From assembly GCA_035510715.1 (NCBI GenBank), contig DATKGQ010000011.1:1-17667 (forward strand): a stretch of 17,667 nucleotides of DNA, read 5' to 3'. Source of the DNA: DATKGQ01 sp035510715. GTDB lineage: Bacteria; Patescibacteriota; Saccharimonadia; Saccharimonadales; UBA4665. Under the pieces are notes generated by a model. It made no database searches and had not been told where the DNA came from. It saw only the letters and a program-made list of their open reading frames with translations. Shown one piece after another: positions 1-6,623 of the stretch (position 1 is its first letter; the number at the start of each line of letters is the position of its first letter). The position numbers were made by a program, and so were the translations under genes.

Positions 1-207
1 TAAAAATAATAAAAGTCACTGAGTGCTTAAAACTACTCTGAAGCTGGTAGATATTAAAAGCACCGTGGCCTAAAAAGATGCAATAAACACGGTTGGATTT
101 TCTTTGAGCTTGGTTGCAATAGCTTCCACATAGCCCCTCCACTCTATCCCTAGTGATAAACTGCTGCAGCTAGAAGCCTCGATGGCTTCTTTTTTGTTAT
201 TATGAGT
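1..207 (-). pseudogene. possible frameshifted minus-strand gene remnant, runs off the left edge
   Basis: Reading the minus strand from 207, one frame stays open to a TAG at 70-72 and includes the plausible stretch WRGYVEAIATKLKENPTVFI. After a one-base shift near 75-80 the reading continues as GHGAFNIYQLQSSFKHSVTF to the window edge without a stop. This pattern suggests one protein broken by a frameshift. There is no ATG, and an upstream TAG (208-210) closes the frame, so the 5' end is also missing or never existed. I do not recognise the family. Chance open frames of this length are possible, and a + strand terminator lies inside the interval, so this is a weak call. Confidence 0.25.
172..195 (+). 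terminator. rho-independent terminator
   Basis: A perfect 7-bp stem (AGAAGCC at 172-178 with GGCTTCT at 184-190) encloses the 5-base loop TCGAT and is followed directly by a T run. The T run is on the + strand side only, so it would stop transcription entering from the left. No intact + strand gene is visible upstream in the window, so it serves a gene left of the window or is itself a leftover. Confidence 0.7.
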
Positions 208-209
208 CT

Positions 210-356
210 ATGACAATCAAGGCTATCGCAAACAAGATACTACTGGATGTCAGTCACCAGCAGATAATAATCATAGGAATAGAGGGCTTCGGTGGTTCAG
301 GCAAATCGACAATTGCTACCGAGCTAGGGAATTCCCGGAGTTACTATCAACCTTAA
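210..356 (+). pseudogene. truncated P-loop kinase stub (uridine kinase-like)
   Basis: A 48-codon frame starting at ATG 210 encodes a short helix, a hydrophobic strand (QQIIIIGIEG) and a Walker A motif, GFGGSGKST (residues 26-34), followed by IATEL and then a TAA at 354-356. This is how uridine kinase/AAA-type nucleoside kinases begin, but those proteins need about 170-220 residues. Only the nucleotide-binding loop survives, and the last residues (NSRSYYQP) do not continue the fold. I see no continuation in other frames before the hydrolase gene at 411. It is best read as the 5' remnant of a deleted kinase gene. The P-loop is clear; the family name is inferred. Confidence 0.6.
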
Positions 357-397
357 TAGATTAAATGCACTACCGGGCTAGCTTCTGTGGTGTTTGC

Positions 398-410
398 TAT
401 AGTAAATAAC
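398..410 (+). promoter_or_regulatory. extended -10 promoter element, leaderless start
   Basis: TATAGT at 398-403 is preceded by TGC, giving an extended -10 box (TGC-TATAGT). The ATG at 411 follows after 7 nt, so transcription would begin at or next to the start codon. No Shine-Dalgarno sequence is present. This favours 411 over the in-frame GTG at 387. Confidence 0.5.
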
Positions 411-1130
411 ATGGAAATTATGCAAGCCCAAAATTATAATGGCCATAACATTGCAACTGTTTTGCATGACGCAAAGAGTAAAAATATAGTTATTTTTTGC
501 CATGGTTATCGGAGCAGTACAATTGGACCAAACCGTTTCTTCGTGCGTGCAGCCCGTAAATTGGCAGAATACGGCTTATCAAGCTTGCGTTTTGACCAGT
601 ATGGCAGTGGCAACTCCGAGGGAGACTTCTTTAATTCAAGCTTTAATGACTGGGTAGTAACGACAAAAGTTATCGTCCAGGATTATTTACAAAAGGGTTA
701 CCGGGTCGCTCTTCTCGGCCAAAGCATGGGCGGGTCAACAGTTGTAGCGGCGGGTTCTGAAATTGCCGGCCTGACGGCAATTGTTGCTTGGGTACCTGAT
801 GCCAGCGCTGATGATTTCCATATGCCTGAAAACGGGATAATTGAAGAAAACGGCCAAATTGTGCAAGCTTTGTATTGGCAGGAAGCGCACGGTGCTAAGA
901 TTGGTGAACGGTTATTTAGTATTAAGGCTCCGATGTATATCGTCCAATGTACAGCCGATGAGTATGTCAATCAAAAAAATCGGGATATATTTATAAAGAA
1001 TGCACAACCTCATCAGACAATTGATAACCTTGAAGGTTACAAGCATAGCACATGGACATACAAACAGTCGGAAGAGATTATCGAGAAAAGCGTAAAATTT
1101 TTAGTTACATCGTTTCAGCTAAAGGGATAA
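411..1130 (+). CDS. alpha/beta hydrolase (esterase/peptidase-like)
   Basis: A 239-residue serine hydrolase of the alpha/beta fold. Numbered from the ATG at 411, the oxyanion HG follows the first strand (VIFCHGY, residues 27-33). RFDQYGSGNSEG (60-71) is the typical loop after the next strand. GQSMGG (103-108) is the nucleophile elbow with Ser105, the likely acid is Asp183 (CTADEYV), and the His is 212 (GYKHST). All three catalytic residues are therefore present. It has no signal peptide or membrane segment, so it is cytoplasmic. The substrate cannot be told from the sequence; relatives are annotated as carboxylesterases or lysophospholipase-like proteins. The start is set by an extended -10 box 7 nt upstream; an in-frame GTG at 387 would add 8 residues. 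The next gene starts 5 nt after its stop, so the two are co-transcribed. Confidence 0.85.
   Translation: MEIMQAQNYNGHNIATVLHDAKSKNIVIFCHGYRSSTIGPNRFFVRAARKLAEYGLSSLRFDQYGSGNSEGDFFNSSFNDWVVTTKVIVQDYLQKGYRVALLGQSMGGSTVVAAGSEIAGLTAIVAWVPDASADDFHMPENGIIEENGQIVQALYWQEAHGAKIGERLFSIKAPMYIVQCTADEYVNQKNRDIFIKNAQPHQTIDNLEGYKHSTWTYKQSEEIIEKSVKFLVTSFQLKG
1121..1126 (+). promoter_or_regulatory. ribosome binding site for the 2H phosphoesterase
   Basis: AAAGGG lies inside the last codons of the hydrolase gene, 9 nt before the ATG at 1136. It decides the start at 1136 over an in-frame ATG at 1052 that would overlap the hydrolase by 79 nt. It is one of few Shine-Dalgarno-like sites in the window, as expected for an internal operon gene. 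Confidence 0.5.
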
Positions 1131-1135
1131 CAAAT

Positions 1136-1597
1136 ATGTTGCCGGATGATCGTTTAATATGCGCCTTTGTCAGTAAACAACTGGCAGGCTATATATTTAA
1201 AGACTGGCCGATGCATATAACTATTGTGCCTTGGTTCCGGCTAGATATTAACTCGACTCAACTTGCCGGACAACTGCAGGGACAATATGCTGCTATTGAT
1301 GCTTTTAGCGTCTCTGTCCTGGATGAAGCGCAATTCGGTTATAAAAAACGCAAAATGATTAACCTGGTAGGTGCACCTGAGCTCATGAGACTCGAAACCC
1401 AAACCAGGCACTTATTGCATGGTTATAAAGCTTGGGTTGTGGATGAAGCCGACAATTCTTCAAAAGACTTCCGGCCGCATGTGACAGCCCAAAGTTCCGG
1501 CAGAGTAAATAAGGGCGACAGCTTCAGCTGTGACAGCTTATATATCGTGACCCAACACGGTGATTACAAACAGATAGACAATGTAGTATTGCTGTAA
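1136..1597 (+). CDS. 2H phosphoesterase / 2'-5' RNA ligase family protein
   Basis: A 153-residue protein with the two His-x-Thr motifs that define the 2H phosphoesterase superfamily: HIT in PMHITIVPWF (His27, Thr29) and HVT in FRPHVTAQ (His115, Thr117). The roughly 90-residue spacing and the total length fit bacterial LigT/ThpR-like and cyclic phosphodiesterase proteins. Family members cleave or reversibly form 2',5'- or 2',3'-cyclic phosphodiester bonds in RNA or nucleotides; the actual substrate here is unknown. It is cytoplasmic, with no export signal. It sits 5 nt downstream of the alpha/beta hydrolase and is probably translated from the same mRNA. An upstream in-frame ATG at 1052 exists, but it would encode hydrolase sequence out of frame, so 1136 is preferred. 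Confidence 0.8.
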   Translation: MLPDDRLICAFVSKQLAGYIFKDWPMHITIVPWFRLDINSTQLAGQLQGQYAAIDAFSVSVLDEAQFGYKKRKMINLVGAPELMRLETQTRHLLHGYKAWVVDEADNSSKDFRPHVTAQSSGRVNKGDSFSCDSLYIVTQHGDYKQIDNVVLL

Positions 1598-1639
1598 TCA
1601 AGCTTATTAATAATAACTGTTTATTTAAGGCCGGTTTGT

Positions 1640-1651
1640 TAAAATAAAATT
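1640..1651 (+). promoter_or_regulatory. -10 box directly before a leaderless start
   Basis: TAAAAT at 1640-1645 lies 6 nt before the ATG at 1652 and no Shine-Dalgarno sequence is present. The 54-nt gap to the previous gene allows a separate promoter. The -35 region (CTGTTT at 1617-1622) is poor. Confidence 0.35.
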
Positions 1652-2266
1652 ATGATTAAAGTTGACTATAAGAAGGAGTTAAGCGAGTTCTATAACGGTA
1701 AAACCGGGCAACCGGTTGTAGCAAATGTTCCTTCAATGAATTTTTTGATAATTTATGGTAAGGGAGACCCCAATAAGTCACAAGAATATATTGATGCGAT
1801 CCAAACGCTATACCCGATGGCCTACACCATCAAGTTCATTTGCAAGAAAGAATTACAGAAAGATTTCGGTGTTATGCCGCTTGAGGGACTATGGTGGACT
1901 GAAGATATGCATAATTTCAATCCTCAGGACAAGAGTAATTGGCTATGGACCGCCATGATCATGCAACCTGGTATCGTTAACAAAGATATTTATAGGCGGG
2001 CTCTAAAACAGGTTGCCGAGAAAAAGAATCCAAAATCTTTGGATAAGGTCCGTTTTGAAGCATATGACGAGGGGCGGGTGGCACAGGTAATGTATGTTGG
2101 GCCTTATGCTGATGAAGGACCGACAATTCTTAAGCTACACGATTTTATAAAAGAGCAGGGCGGAAGACTTGATGATAGCAACAAACATCATCATGAAATA
2201 TATTTAGGTGACCCAAGACGTTCAGCCCCTTCCAAATTAAAAACAATTATCCGCCAGCCATTTTAG
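1652..2266 (+). CDS. GyrI-like small-molecule-binding domain protein
   Basis: A 204-residue cytoplasmic protein with the family features of stand-alone GyrI-like domain proteins. It has an N-terminal DYKKEL...VPSMNFLIIYGKGDPN segment (about 5-41), the block MPLEGLWW (about 74-81) followed by WLWTAMIMQP, and the C-terminal signature VGPYADEGPTI...HHHEIYLGDPRRSAPSKLKTIIRQP. GyrI-like domains bind small, often amphipathic ligands. In other proteins they act as effector domains of regulators or as toxin/drug-binding modules, and some homologues have hydrolase activity. No DNA-binding domain is attached, so it is not a regulator by itself. The length matches stand-alone members. It is probably transcribed on its own from the preceding -10 box. 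The function in this organism cannot be assigned. Confidence 0.8.
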   Translation: MIKVDYKKELSEFYNGKTGQPVVANVPSMNFLIIYGKGDPNKSQEYIDAIQTLYPMAYTIKFICKKELQKDFGVMPLEGLWWTEDMHNFNPQDKSNWLWTAMIMQPGIVNKDIYRRALKQVAEKKNPKSLDKVRFEAYDEGRVAQVMYVGPYADEGPTILKLHDFIKEQGGRLDDSNKHHHEIYLGDPRRSAPSKLKTIIRQPF

Positions 2267-2643
2267 TTCTGTAATGTAAAGTTGATTGTAGTTGTTGACC
2301 CCGGGTTTACTTGGTTCGGTGTGGAGCTTGCCGAGCAGCTAAATAATATGGCTAATGTTTGTGAGTTTGGCCACAGGTAAAGAATAAGAAACAATATTCC
2401 TAGGCTAACCCACCACTTTTTATATAGGTTAGACATTACTTGCTCACATTCAAAATACCAAAAGAGCTATGCCGTTTTGTAAACATACTATCTCTATCCT
2501 ATCAATGGAAAAGCATAATCACAATGAGCCAACAGATTTGTTAGCTGTTGTCATTGCTATTGAGGCATACAATTTACTTATGACATAGGCTTAAGATCGT
2601 CCAGGTTAAAAAAATGATTATTTTGTATACCAAACCGGACTAA
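2267..2643. other. gene-free stretch with short coding-like remnants
   Basis: No intact gene is seen. Two short + strand frames look more protein-like than random. The first is 2282-2380, which contains VVDPGFTWFGVELAEQL and happens to be in frame with the preceding GyrI-like gene after its TAG. The second is 2505-2588, 27 codons starting ATG GAA AAG and containing DLLAVVIAIEAY. Neither has a recognised homologue or ribosome site, and both end quickly. The rest is A+T-rich with no clear hairpin. I read this as decayed DNA between the three-gene + strand block and the minus-strand folC-like gene. Confidence 0.4.
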
Positions 2644-3918
2644 TTAAGAATGTTTTGCCGATATTTTATTAAGTAAAAGCCGGCTATCGCTAAGAATATA
2701 AAAGGAGCCGGTAATAAGTAATAGATTTTCATCACTGCCGACCAGTTGTTCGATGGCCTGCTTTAAGTTTTTAGTAACTATTACTTTTTGGGCGCCGGCG
2801 GCCTGGCATAGCTTAGCTATATTTTGGGGATCTTGGGCCGGGTGAACGGAAGATATATTCTGCTGCATAGAGCTGATGATAATGGTATCGGCCAAGTTGA
2901 CAATCTCTTTAACATTATTTTTATAACGGTAGTCACGGCCACCGGAGAAGGCGATTAAGACGGCTATCCTTTGACCTGGGAACTGGTGCTTGATACTACG
3001 GGCTAATTCATAAAGTTTCTGGTAATTATGGGCGCCATCCAGGATTACGGTTTTTTGGCGGTAACGGAGTAATTCCATTCGGCCCGGGATCTTGATTTGG
3101 GCGGCCTGGATCAACTGTGATTGGTTTATGGCCGGTAAGTTATCACGATTAAGGATGTAGTTGATAGCGTTTTTGGCAAGATTAAAATTACGCTGCTGGA
3201 ATAATGGTAAGAAAGCTAATCCTTTATCCGTGACTGGAGAACCGGCAATATGAAGCTGGGCCTGATTTTTAAGGCAGACTTTTTGGATAACTGCCATCAC
3301 AGCCGGTTCCAGCTGATGGCAGAATACATCATTATGCTGTTGGATGATCCCGGCTTTCTGGGCAGTTATTTTGGGTAAGGTCTTGCCCAGGATAGTGACA
3401 TGATCCAAGCCTATGTCGGTAATGACGCATACTTTATCGGCCCGGTCTATGACATTGGTAGCATCCAGTAATCCGCCCAAGCCGACTTCGACAACCGCAT
3501 AGTCAACACGTTCTTTATCATAAAACCAAAAGGCGAAAGCCATCATCAGTTCAAAATAGGTCGGCAGAATATCAATCTCTTTAACTAGGTCTGTAAATAT
3601 TGAAAACTCCCGGCAAAACTTTTTTTCAGGCAATGGTTCCAAGTTAATTTGTACCCGCTCATTGACACAGCTGATATGCGGCGAAACCGTTAAACCGACT
3701 TTCTGCCCGGTAAGTCCCAAGAGCGAAGCGCAGTAATAAGCGGTCGATGTCTTGCCCGATGTGCCGGCGATATGGATAATCCGCAGCTTATTCTGGGGAT
3801 TGCCCAGATAGTCCGTTAGTCTGGTCATCCGGGATAATGAATAAGCGGTCTTAGCCGTTGGCCAATATTGGCTCAAATACTGTTCAACAGCGGCAAAATT
3901 GTTAAATCGAGATTTCAT
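2644..3918 (-). CDS. folC: FolC-type folylpolyglutamate/dihydrofolate synthase (Mur ligase family)
   Basis: A 424-residue ATP-dependent ligase that joins glutamate (or an amino acid) to a carboxylate through an acyl-phosphate. Visible signatures are the Mur-ligase P-loop AGTSGKTST (51-59), VVEVGLGGLLDATNVI (142-157, metal-binding Glu), DIGLDHVTILG (168-178, with the conserved His), and TAQKAGII (185-192), where Lys188 is the position carbamylated in this family. The C-terminal domain begins near DGAHN (294-298), which binds ATP and substrate, followed by the GRDYR loop and a final TGSFY strand. Length and order match FolC rather than cell-wall MurC-F. A second folate gene is not in the window, so the substrate stays open; in reduced genomes it may retain polyglutamylated scavenged folates. 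A -10-like TAAATA lies 7 nt before the ATG. Confidence 0.88.
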   Translation of the reverse strand: MKSRFNNFAAVEQYLSQYWPTAKTAYSLSRMTRLTDYLGNPQNKLRIIHIAGTSGKTSTAYYCASLLGLTGQKVGLTVSPHISCVNERVQINLEPLPEKKFCREFSIFTDLVKEIDILPTYFELMMAFAFWFYDKERVDYAVVEVGLGGLLDATNVIDRADKVCVITDIGLDHVTILGKTLPKITAQKAGIIQQHNDVFCHQLEPAVMAVIQKVCLKNQAQLHIAGSPVTDKGLAFLPLFQQRNFNLAKNAINYILNRDNLPAINQSQLIQAAQIKIPGRMELLRYRQKTVILDGAHNYQKLYELARSIKHQFPGQRIAVLIAFSGGRDYRYKNNVKEIVNLADTIIISSMQQNISSVHPAQDPQNIAKLCQAAGAQKVIVTKNLKQAIEQLVGSDENLLLITGSFYILSDSRLLLNKISAKHS

Positions 3919-3971
3919 ATATAACTATTTAACGAAAGCGATGAAGATAAAAATATAAAAATGTTTTAAGC

Positions 3972-4058
3972 TGGTGCGCGGGGCGGGAATCGAACCCGCA
4001 CGCCTTTGGGGCAAGAGATTTTAAGTCTCTCGTGTCTACCTAGTTCCACCACCCGCGC
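3972..4058 (-). tRNA. tRNA-Leu (UAA)
   Basis: On the minus strand this folds into a class II tRNA. The 7-bp acceptor stem is GCGCGGG/CCCGCGC, with discriminator A and an encoded CCA. The anticodon stem AGAGA/TCTCT encloses CTTAAAA, so the anticodon is UAA. A long variable arm (TGCCCC...GGCG) is typical of tRNA-Leu, and the T-arm is canonical (GCGGG-TTCGATT-CCCGC). It is followed 20 nt upstream in the window by tRNA-Cys, probably on one transcript. Confidence 0.95.
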
Positions 4059-4078
4059 TTAATTGGCTGTAAATTATA

Positions 4079-4152
4079 TGGAGGCGCGTACCGGAATCGC
4101 ACCGGTGTAACAACTTTTGCAGAGTCGTGCCTAACTCCTCGGCCAACGCGCC
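4079..4152 (-). tRNA. tRNA-Cys (GCA) with unusual T-loop
   Basis: The acceptor stem is GGCGCGT/ACGCGCC, the discriminator U73 (an identity element for CysRS) is present, and CCA is encoded. The anticodon stem CGACT/AGTTG has one G-U pair and loop CTGCAAA, so the anticodon is GCA. The T-stem is ACCGG/CCGGT but the loop reads TGCGATT, so position 55, nearly always U (pseudouridine), is G. It lies just upstream of tRNA-Leu in the direction of transcription. Confidence 0.93.
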
Positions 4153-4251
4153 AATCAGTGACAATTATAACTTACTTAAAGGGATGTTTACTACAGATTA
4201 GGGGCACTATCTAATTTATTTATTGTCACATACGGTGGTTAGATAATGTGC

Positions 4252-4264
4252 TATTGTATTTTTT
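4252..4264 (+). promoter_or_regulatory. extended -10 element, leaderless start
   Basis: TGC-TATTGT ends at 4257, and the ATG at 4265 follows after 7 nt. The layout is the same as at 398-410 (TGC-TATAGT plus 7 nt). No Shine-Dalgarno sequence is present. Confidence 0.45.
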
Positions 4265-4597
4265 ATGAAGAGGATACTACTACTTACAATGGTCTTTTTT
4301 ATCCCGCTGATGGCTGTTTCGTCATTTGTCGGCTATAAATCCAGTGACGGAATTTATGCATATTCGGTGAAGGGTTGGCCGGTAGTCTATCAAAAGACAA
4401 TCAATGATAATGGCCTTTGCACTGGCTACGCGGCCACCACAGTGAATCACGGTAGTTGTTATATCGTCCGTTTTAAAACCAATCGTTATGCCTTGGAAAC
4501 GGACATCGGTTTCTGGATTGTAGTATGCTTTGTTTTAAGTTCTTTGGTTGCTTATTATCCGTCTGGAAAGTCTAAAAAGAATAAAGTAAAGGCTTAA
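4265..4597 (+). CDS. small two-TM protein with extracytosolic Cys pair (unknown)
   Basis: A 110-residue protein with a hydrophobic N-terminal segment after MKR (about 4-24) and a second one near the C-terminus (about 82-98), ending in a strongly basic tail (GKSKKNKVKA). Between them is a polar loop of about 55 residues. The loop contains two cysteines 13 residues apart (LCTGYAATTVNHGSCY), which could form a disulfide outside the cell if both termini are cytoplasmic (positive-inside rule). I do not recognise a family. The layout closely resembles the 81-residue protein at 11223-11468. Its last 4 nt overlap the end of the convergent minus-strand gene at 4594. Confidence 0.65.
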   Translation: MKRILLLTMVFFIPLMAVSSFVGYKSSDGIYAYSVKGWPVVYQKTINDNGLCTGYAATTVNHGSCYIVRFKTNRYALETDIGFWIVVCFVLSSLVAYYPSGKSKKNKVKA

Positions 4598-5292
4598 TTC
4601 TCTGAACCGGCGACAATATTAGTCCGGAGCGCGGCCTTGGCAATGGGTCTTGCCAAAGTGTGTCTCTGACATTCTTCTAACCGGGCTTTCCAAAAACTGG
4701 CACGTTCCCGTTGGTCGGCAATTGACAAGGGCATAAGGCTGCGCACTTCTTTTATACGTAATTTCTGGGCAGACTCGGCAATATAGTCTTTTACCAAGGG
4801 GGTCGGATTAGTTAAATATTCATTGCCCAATGGGTCGATTCCCCCCTCGACAATTGTTTGTTCTATAACCAGCCGTCTTAGATCGACAAAATGCACTAAG
4901 TCCCCAAAACCGGCATTCGAACCGACGGCTCTGGCTAAACTTAGCGTCGGTTTAATGCTGTCACTTACATTTTCTACTTCTTCACCCAAGTTTTTTAAGT
5001 AATTATAACTTCCTCGGGCTAACTTGAAGTAAGCCACGTACTCCTGGGTAACTGCCCGGACTGCTTTAGACGGATCTTCGGACTGAGTTTCATTTTGTTG
5101 GTGAAATAATATTTCGTTTAAATGTCTGGCCGCGCCGCCTCTTTGGGGGGAATAATTAGGATCAACCAACGCCAGAGCCTCGGATAATTCTCTATAGCTA
5201 GCTGGGAAGAAACCTCTGGCCCCTTGGAACGCTTCTAATCTTTCAAAAGGGTTATCAAATGGTTTTTGATCTGACTCTGGCGATGTAGGCAT
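4594..5292 (-). CDS. uncharacterised soluble protein (232 aa)
   Basis: A 232-residue protein with no hydrophobic segment and no motif I recognise, predicted mostly helical from its Leu/Ala/Arg-rich composition. The N-terminus is polar and proline-rich (MPTSPESDQKPFDNPF). The middle (about 85-130) contains aromatic and charged stretches such as YVAYFKLARGSYNYLKNLGEE. Several coding features support it: a long frame, only one possible Met start, and a promoter/start arrangement (TATGCT, 11 nt, ATG) shared with other genes here. It converges with and overlaps the small membrane protein gene by 4 nt. It may be lineage-specific. No function is proposed. Confidence 0.6.
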   Translation of the reverse strand: MPTSPESDQKPFDNPFERLEAFQGARGFFPASYRELSEALALVDPNYSPQRGGAARHLNEILFHQQNETQSEDPSKAVRAVTQEYVAYFKLARGSYNYLKNLGEEVENVSDSIKPTLSLARAVGSNAGFGDLVHFVDLRRLVIEQTIVEGGIDPLGNEYLTNPTPLVKDYIAESAQKLRIKEVRSLMPLSIADQRERASFWKARLEECQRHTLARPIAKAALRTNIVAGSEN

Positions 5293-5332
5293 AAAATTAT
5301 ATTAGCATAATAAAGTAAAAATAGCAAATTAA

Positions 5333-5680
5333 CTAACAATTGCTTAATGACATAAAAGGATGTTCAATCCGCACAGTACTCATGAGATCGATGCTAGGAA
5401 CTTTTACCGCTGCATCGCCTGCATACTTGCCGCTATCGATGACTACCAATAAGTCCAATGGTTGCCCATCCTGACACTCGGCTGATACTCGGGTACCGTT
5501 TACTAAATCGGCTCTTCCGCCATTAAGTAAAGTTACCGCCAAGGATCCGCCGCGCGTGGCTGCAACTTTTGCATCTAATGGAGAAGTTCCGCAGTGTGTG
5601 AAATTACAAGCACTGGCGCCAATGCCTAGCGCCAGGAATGCCGGTAGAAATGGTAATAATCGATTACGGTTCTCTTTCAT
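5333..5680 (-). CDS. small exported protein, possible lipoprotein (unknown)
   Basis: A 115-residue protein starting MKENRNRLLPFLPAFLALGIGASAC: a basic n-region, a hydrophobic stretch, then ASA-Cys. This fits export, either with signal peptidase I cleavage after ASA or lipidation of the Cys. The lipobox is weak because the -3 residue is Ala rather than Leu. The mature part contains three or four more Cys (CNFTHCG, AECQDG, the final SNC) and beta-prone stretches (SLAVTLLNGGRADLVNGTRVSAEC). A disulfide-stabilised small domain is possible. No family is recognised. Start choice: GGAG lies 3 nt before the ATG at 5680. An upstream ATG at 5701 would add 7 residues, but it sits directly against an A+T-rich -10-like TAATAT, so transcription would start inside it. 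Confidence 0.6.
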   Translation of the reverse strand: MKENRNRLLPFLPAFLALGIGASACNFTHCGTSPLDAKVAATRGGSLAVTLLNGGRADLVNGTRVSAECQDGQPLDLLVVIDSGKYAGDAAVKVPSIDLMSTVRIEHPFMSLSNC

Positions 5681-5887
5681 AATCTCCAAGGTTGGACTCA
5701 TTAATATATTACATTTAGATAAGATTTAAAAGGCTGAAAGCGATAATAACTTTCCTTTCCCGTTTTATCCAGGCTTCCGGACTACGGACCCAGGGTTGCA
5801 CGGAATGGGGGTTAAAATCACCCACCTTTAGCATTAAAGTATAATAACATAATAATAAGTTAAATCAATTATTTATGCTATTGGTCA

Positions 5888-6571
5888 CTAGGATTTAAAG
5901 GCCAAGCCAATCAAGTATCCGGCGATAGCGGCTCCCATACCGATAATGACCATCTGTATAGCGCTTCTTAACGGTTTGCCCAGGGTCATCTTAGCTTTAT
6001 AAATACCGATACCGGCTAAGACAGCTACGGATATGATAAGTGCGATTACTATTGCTGGGTGAATGCCCAGAAAGAAAAACGGAATGAGCGGTAATATCGC
6101 ACCCGCAAAAGTTGAAAGACCGACTGTCAGGCTGTAGATATTGACATCGCTTTTTACGATCGGCAATAAATTAATTTCTTCGCGCATCATGGTATCTACC
6201 CATAACTTGTTGTCCGCAGTGATATGGGCCACAATGTCATCGAGCAGTTTACCCTTAAAACCCTTAGCCGCGTAAATGTCGACGATATCCTGTCTCTCCA
6301 ACTCGGTCATTACTTTAATATCTCTAATCTCCTGGGCTCTTTGGGCAGTGTAATGGTCGCGGTCTGCCATTCTGGAGGTATAAGCCACAGCGGCCATTGA
6401 CAGGGTCTCGGCAAAGATTGTAGCTAGCCCACCGGCTACGATAATTCGTGAGGACTTAGTCGCGGCAGCTAGGCCCAATAGTAAACCCAAAATCGTGACT
6501 AACCCGTCTTGGCCGCCAAGTATAATGTCAGATAGCCTAAAGCTTTTTTGATGCGGTTTAATTTTATTCAT
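5888..6571 (-). CDS. VIT1/CCC1-family Fe2+/Mn2+ transporter
   Basis: A 227-residue membrane protein of the vacuolar iron transporter family. The first TM carries the signature DIILGGQDGLVTILGLLLGL (15-34). TM2 follows (about 42-65, with Glu55 in FAETLSMAAVAY). Next comes a cytoplasmic helical domain rich in Glu/Asp/Met (about 66-140, with ELERQDIVDIYAAKGF and MMREE), corresponding to the metal-binding domain of the family. Three C-terminal TM segments complete the five-TM fold (about 145-225). Homologues export cytosolic Fe2+ or Mn2+ or move it into compartments, usually by proton exchange. It is the last gene of the minus-strand membrane/redox block, 52 nt after its upstream neighbour. A TATGCT box 10 nt before its ATG suggests it can also be transcribed separately. 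Confidence 0.88.
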   Translation of the reverse strand: MNKIKPHQKSFRLSDIILGGQDGLVTILGLLLGLAAATKSSRIIVAGGLATIFAETLSMAAVAYTSRMADRDHYTAQRAQEIRDIKVMTELERQDIVDIYAAKGFKGKLLDDIVAHITADNKLWVDTMMREEINLLPIVKSDVNIYSLTVGLSTFAGAILPLIPFFFLGIHPAIVIALIISVAVLAGIGIYKAKMTLGKPLRSAIQMVIIGMGAAIAGYLIGLAFKS

Positions 6572-6623
6572 ATCTCAATTAAGCATACCAAAGAAATATA
6601 AGAAAAGACTCAGATAATTATAA

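Noticed and set aside
1052..1135. Longer start for the 2H phosphoesterase
   Set aside because: The extra 28 residues would be encoded out of frame within the conserved end of the hydrolase gene, while AAAGGG precedes the ATG at 1136.
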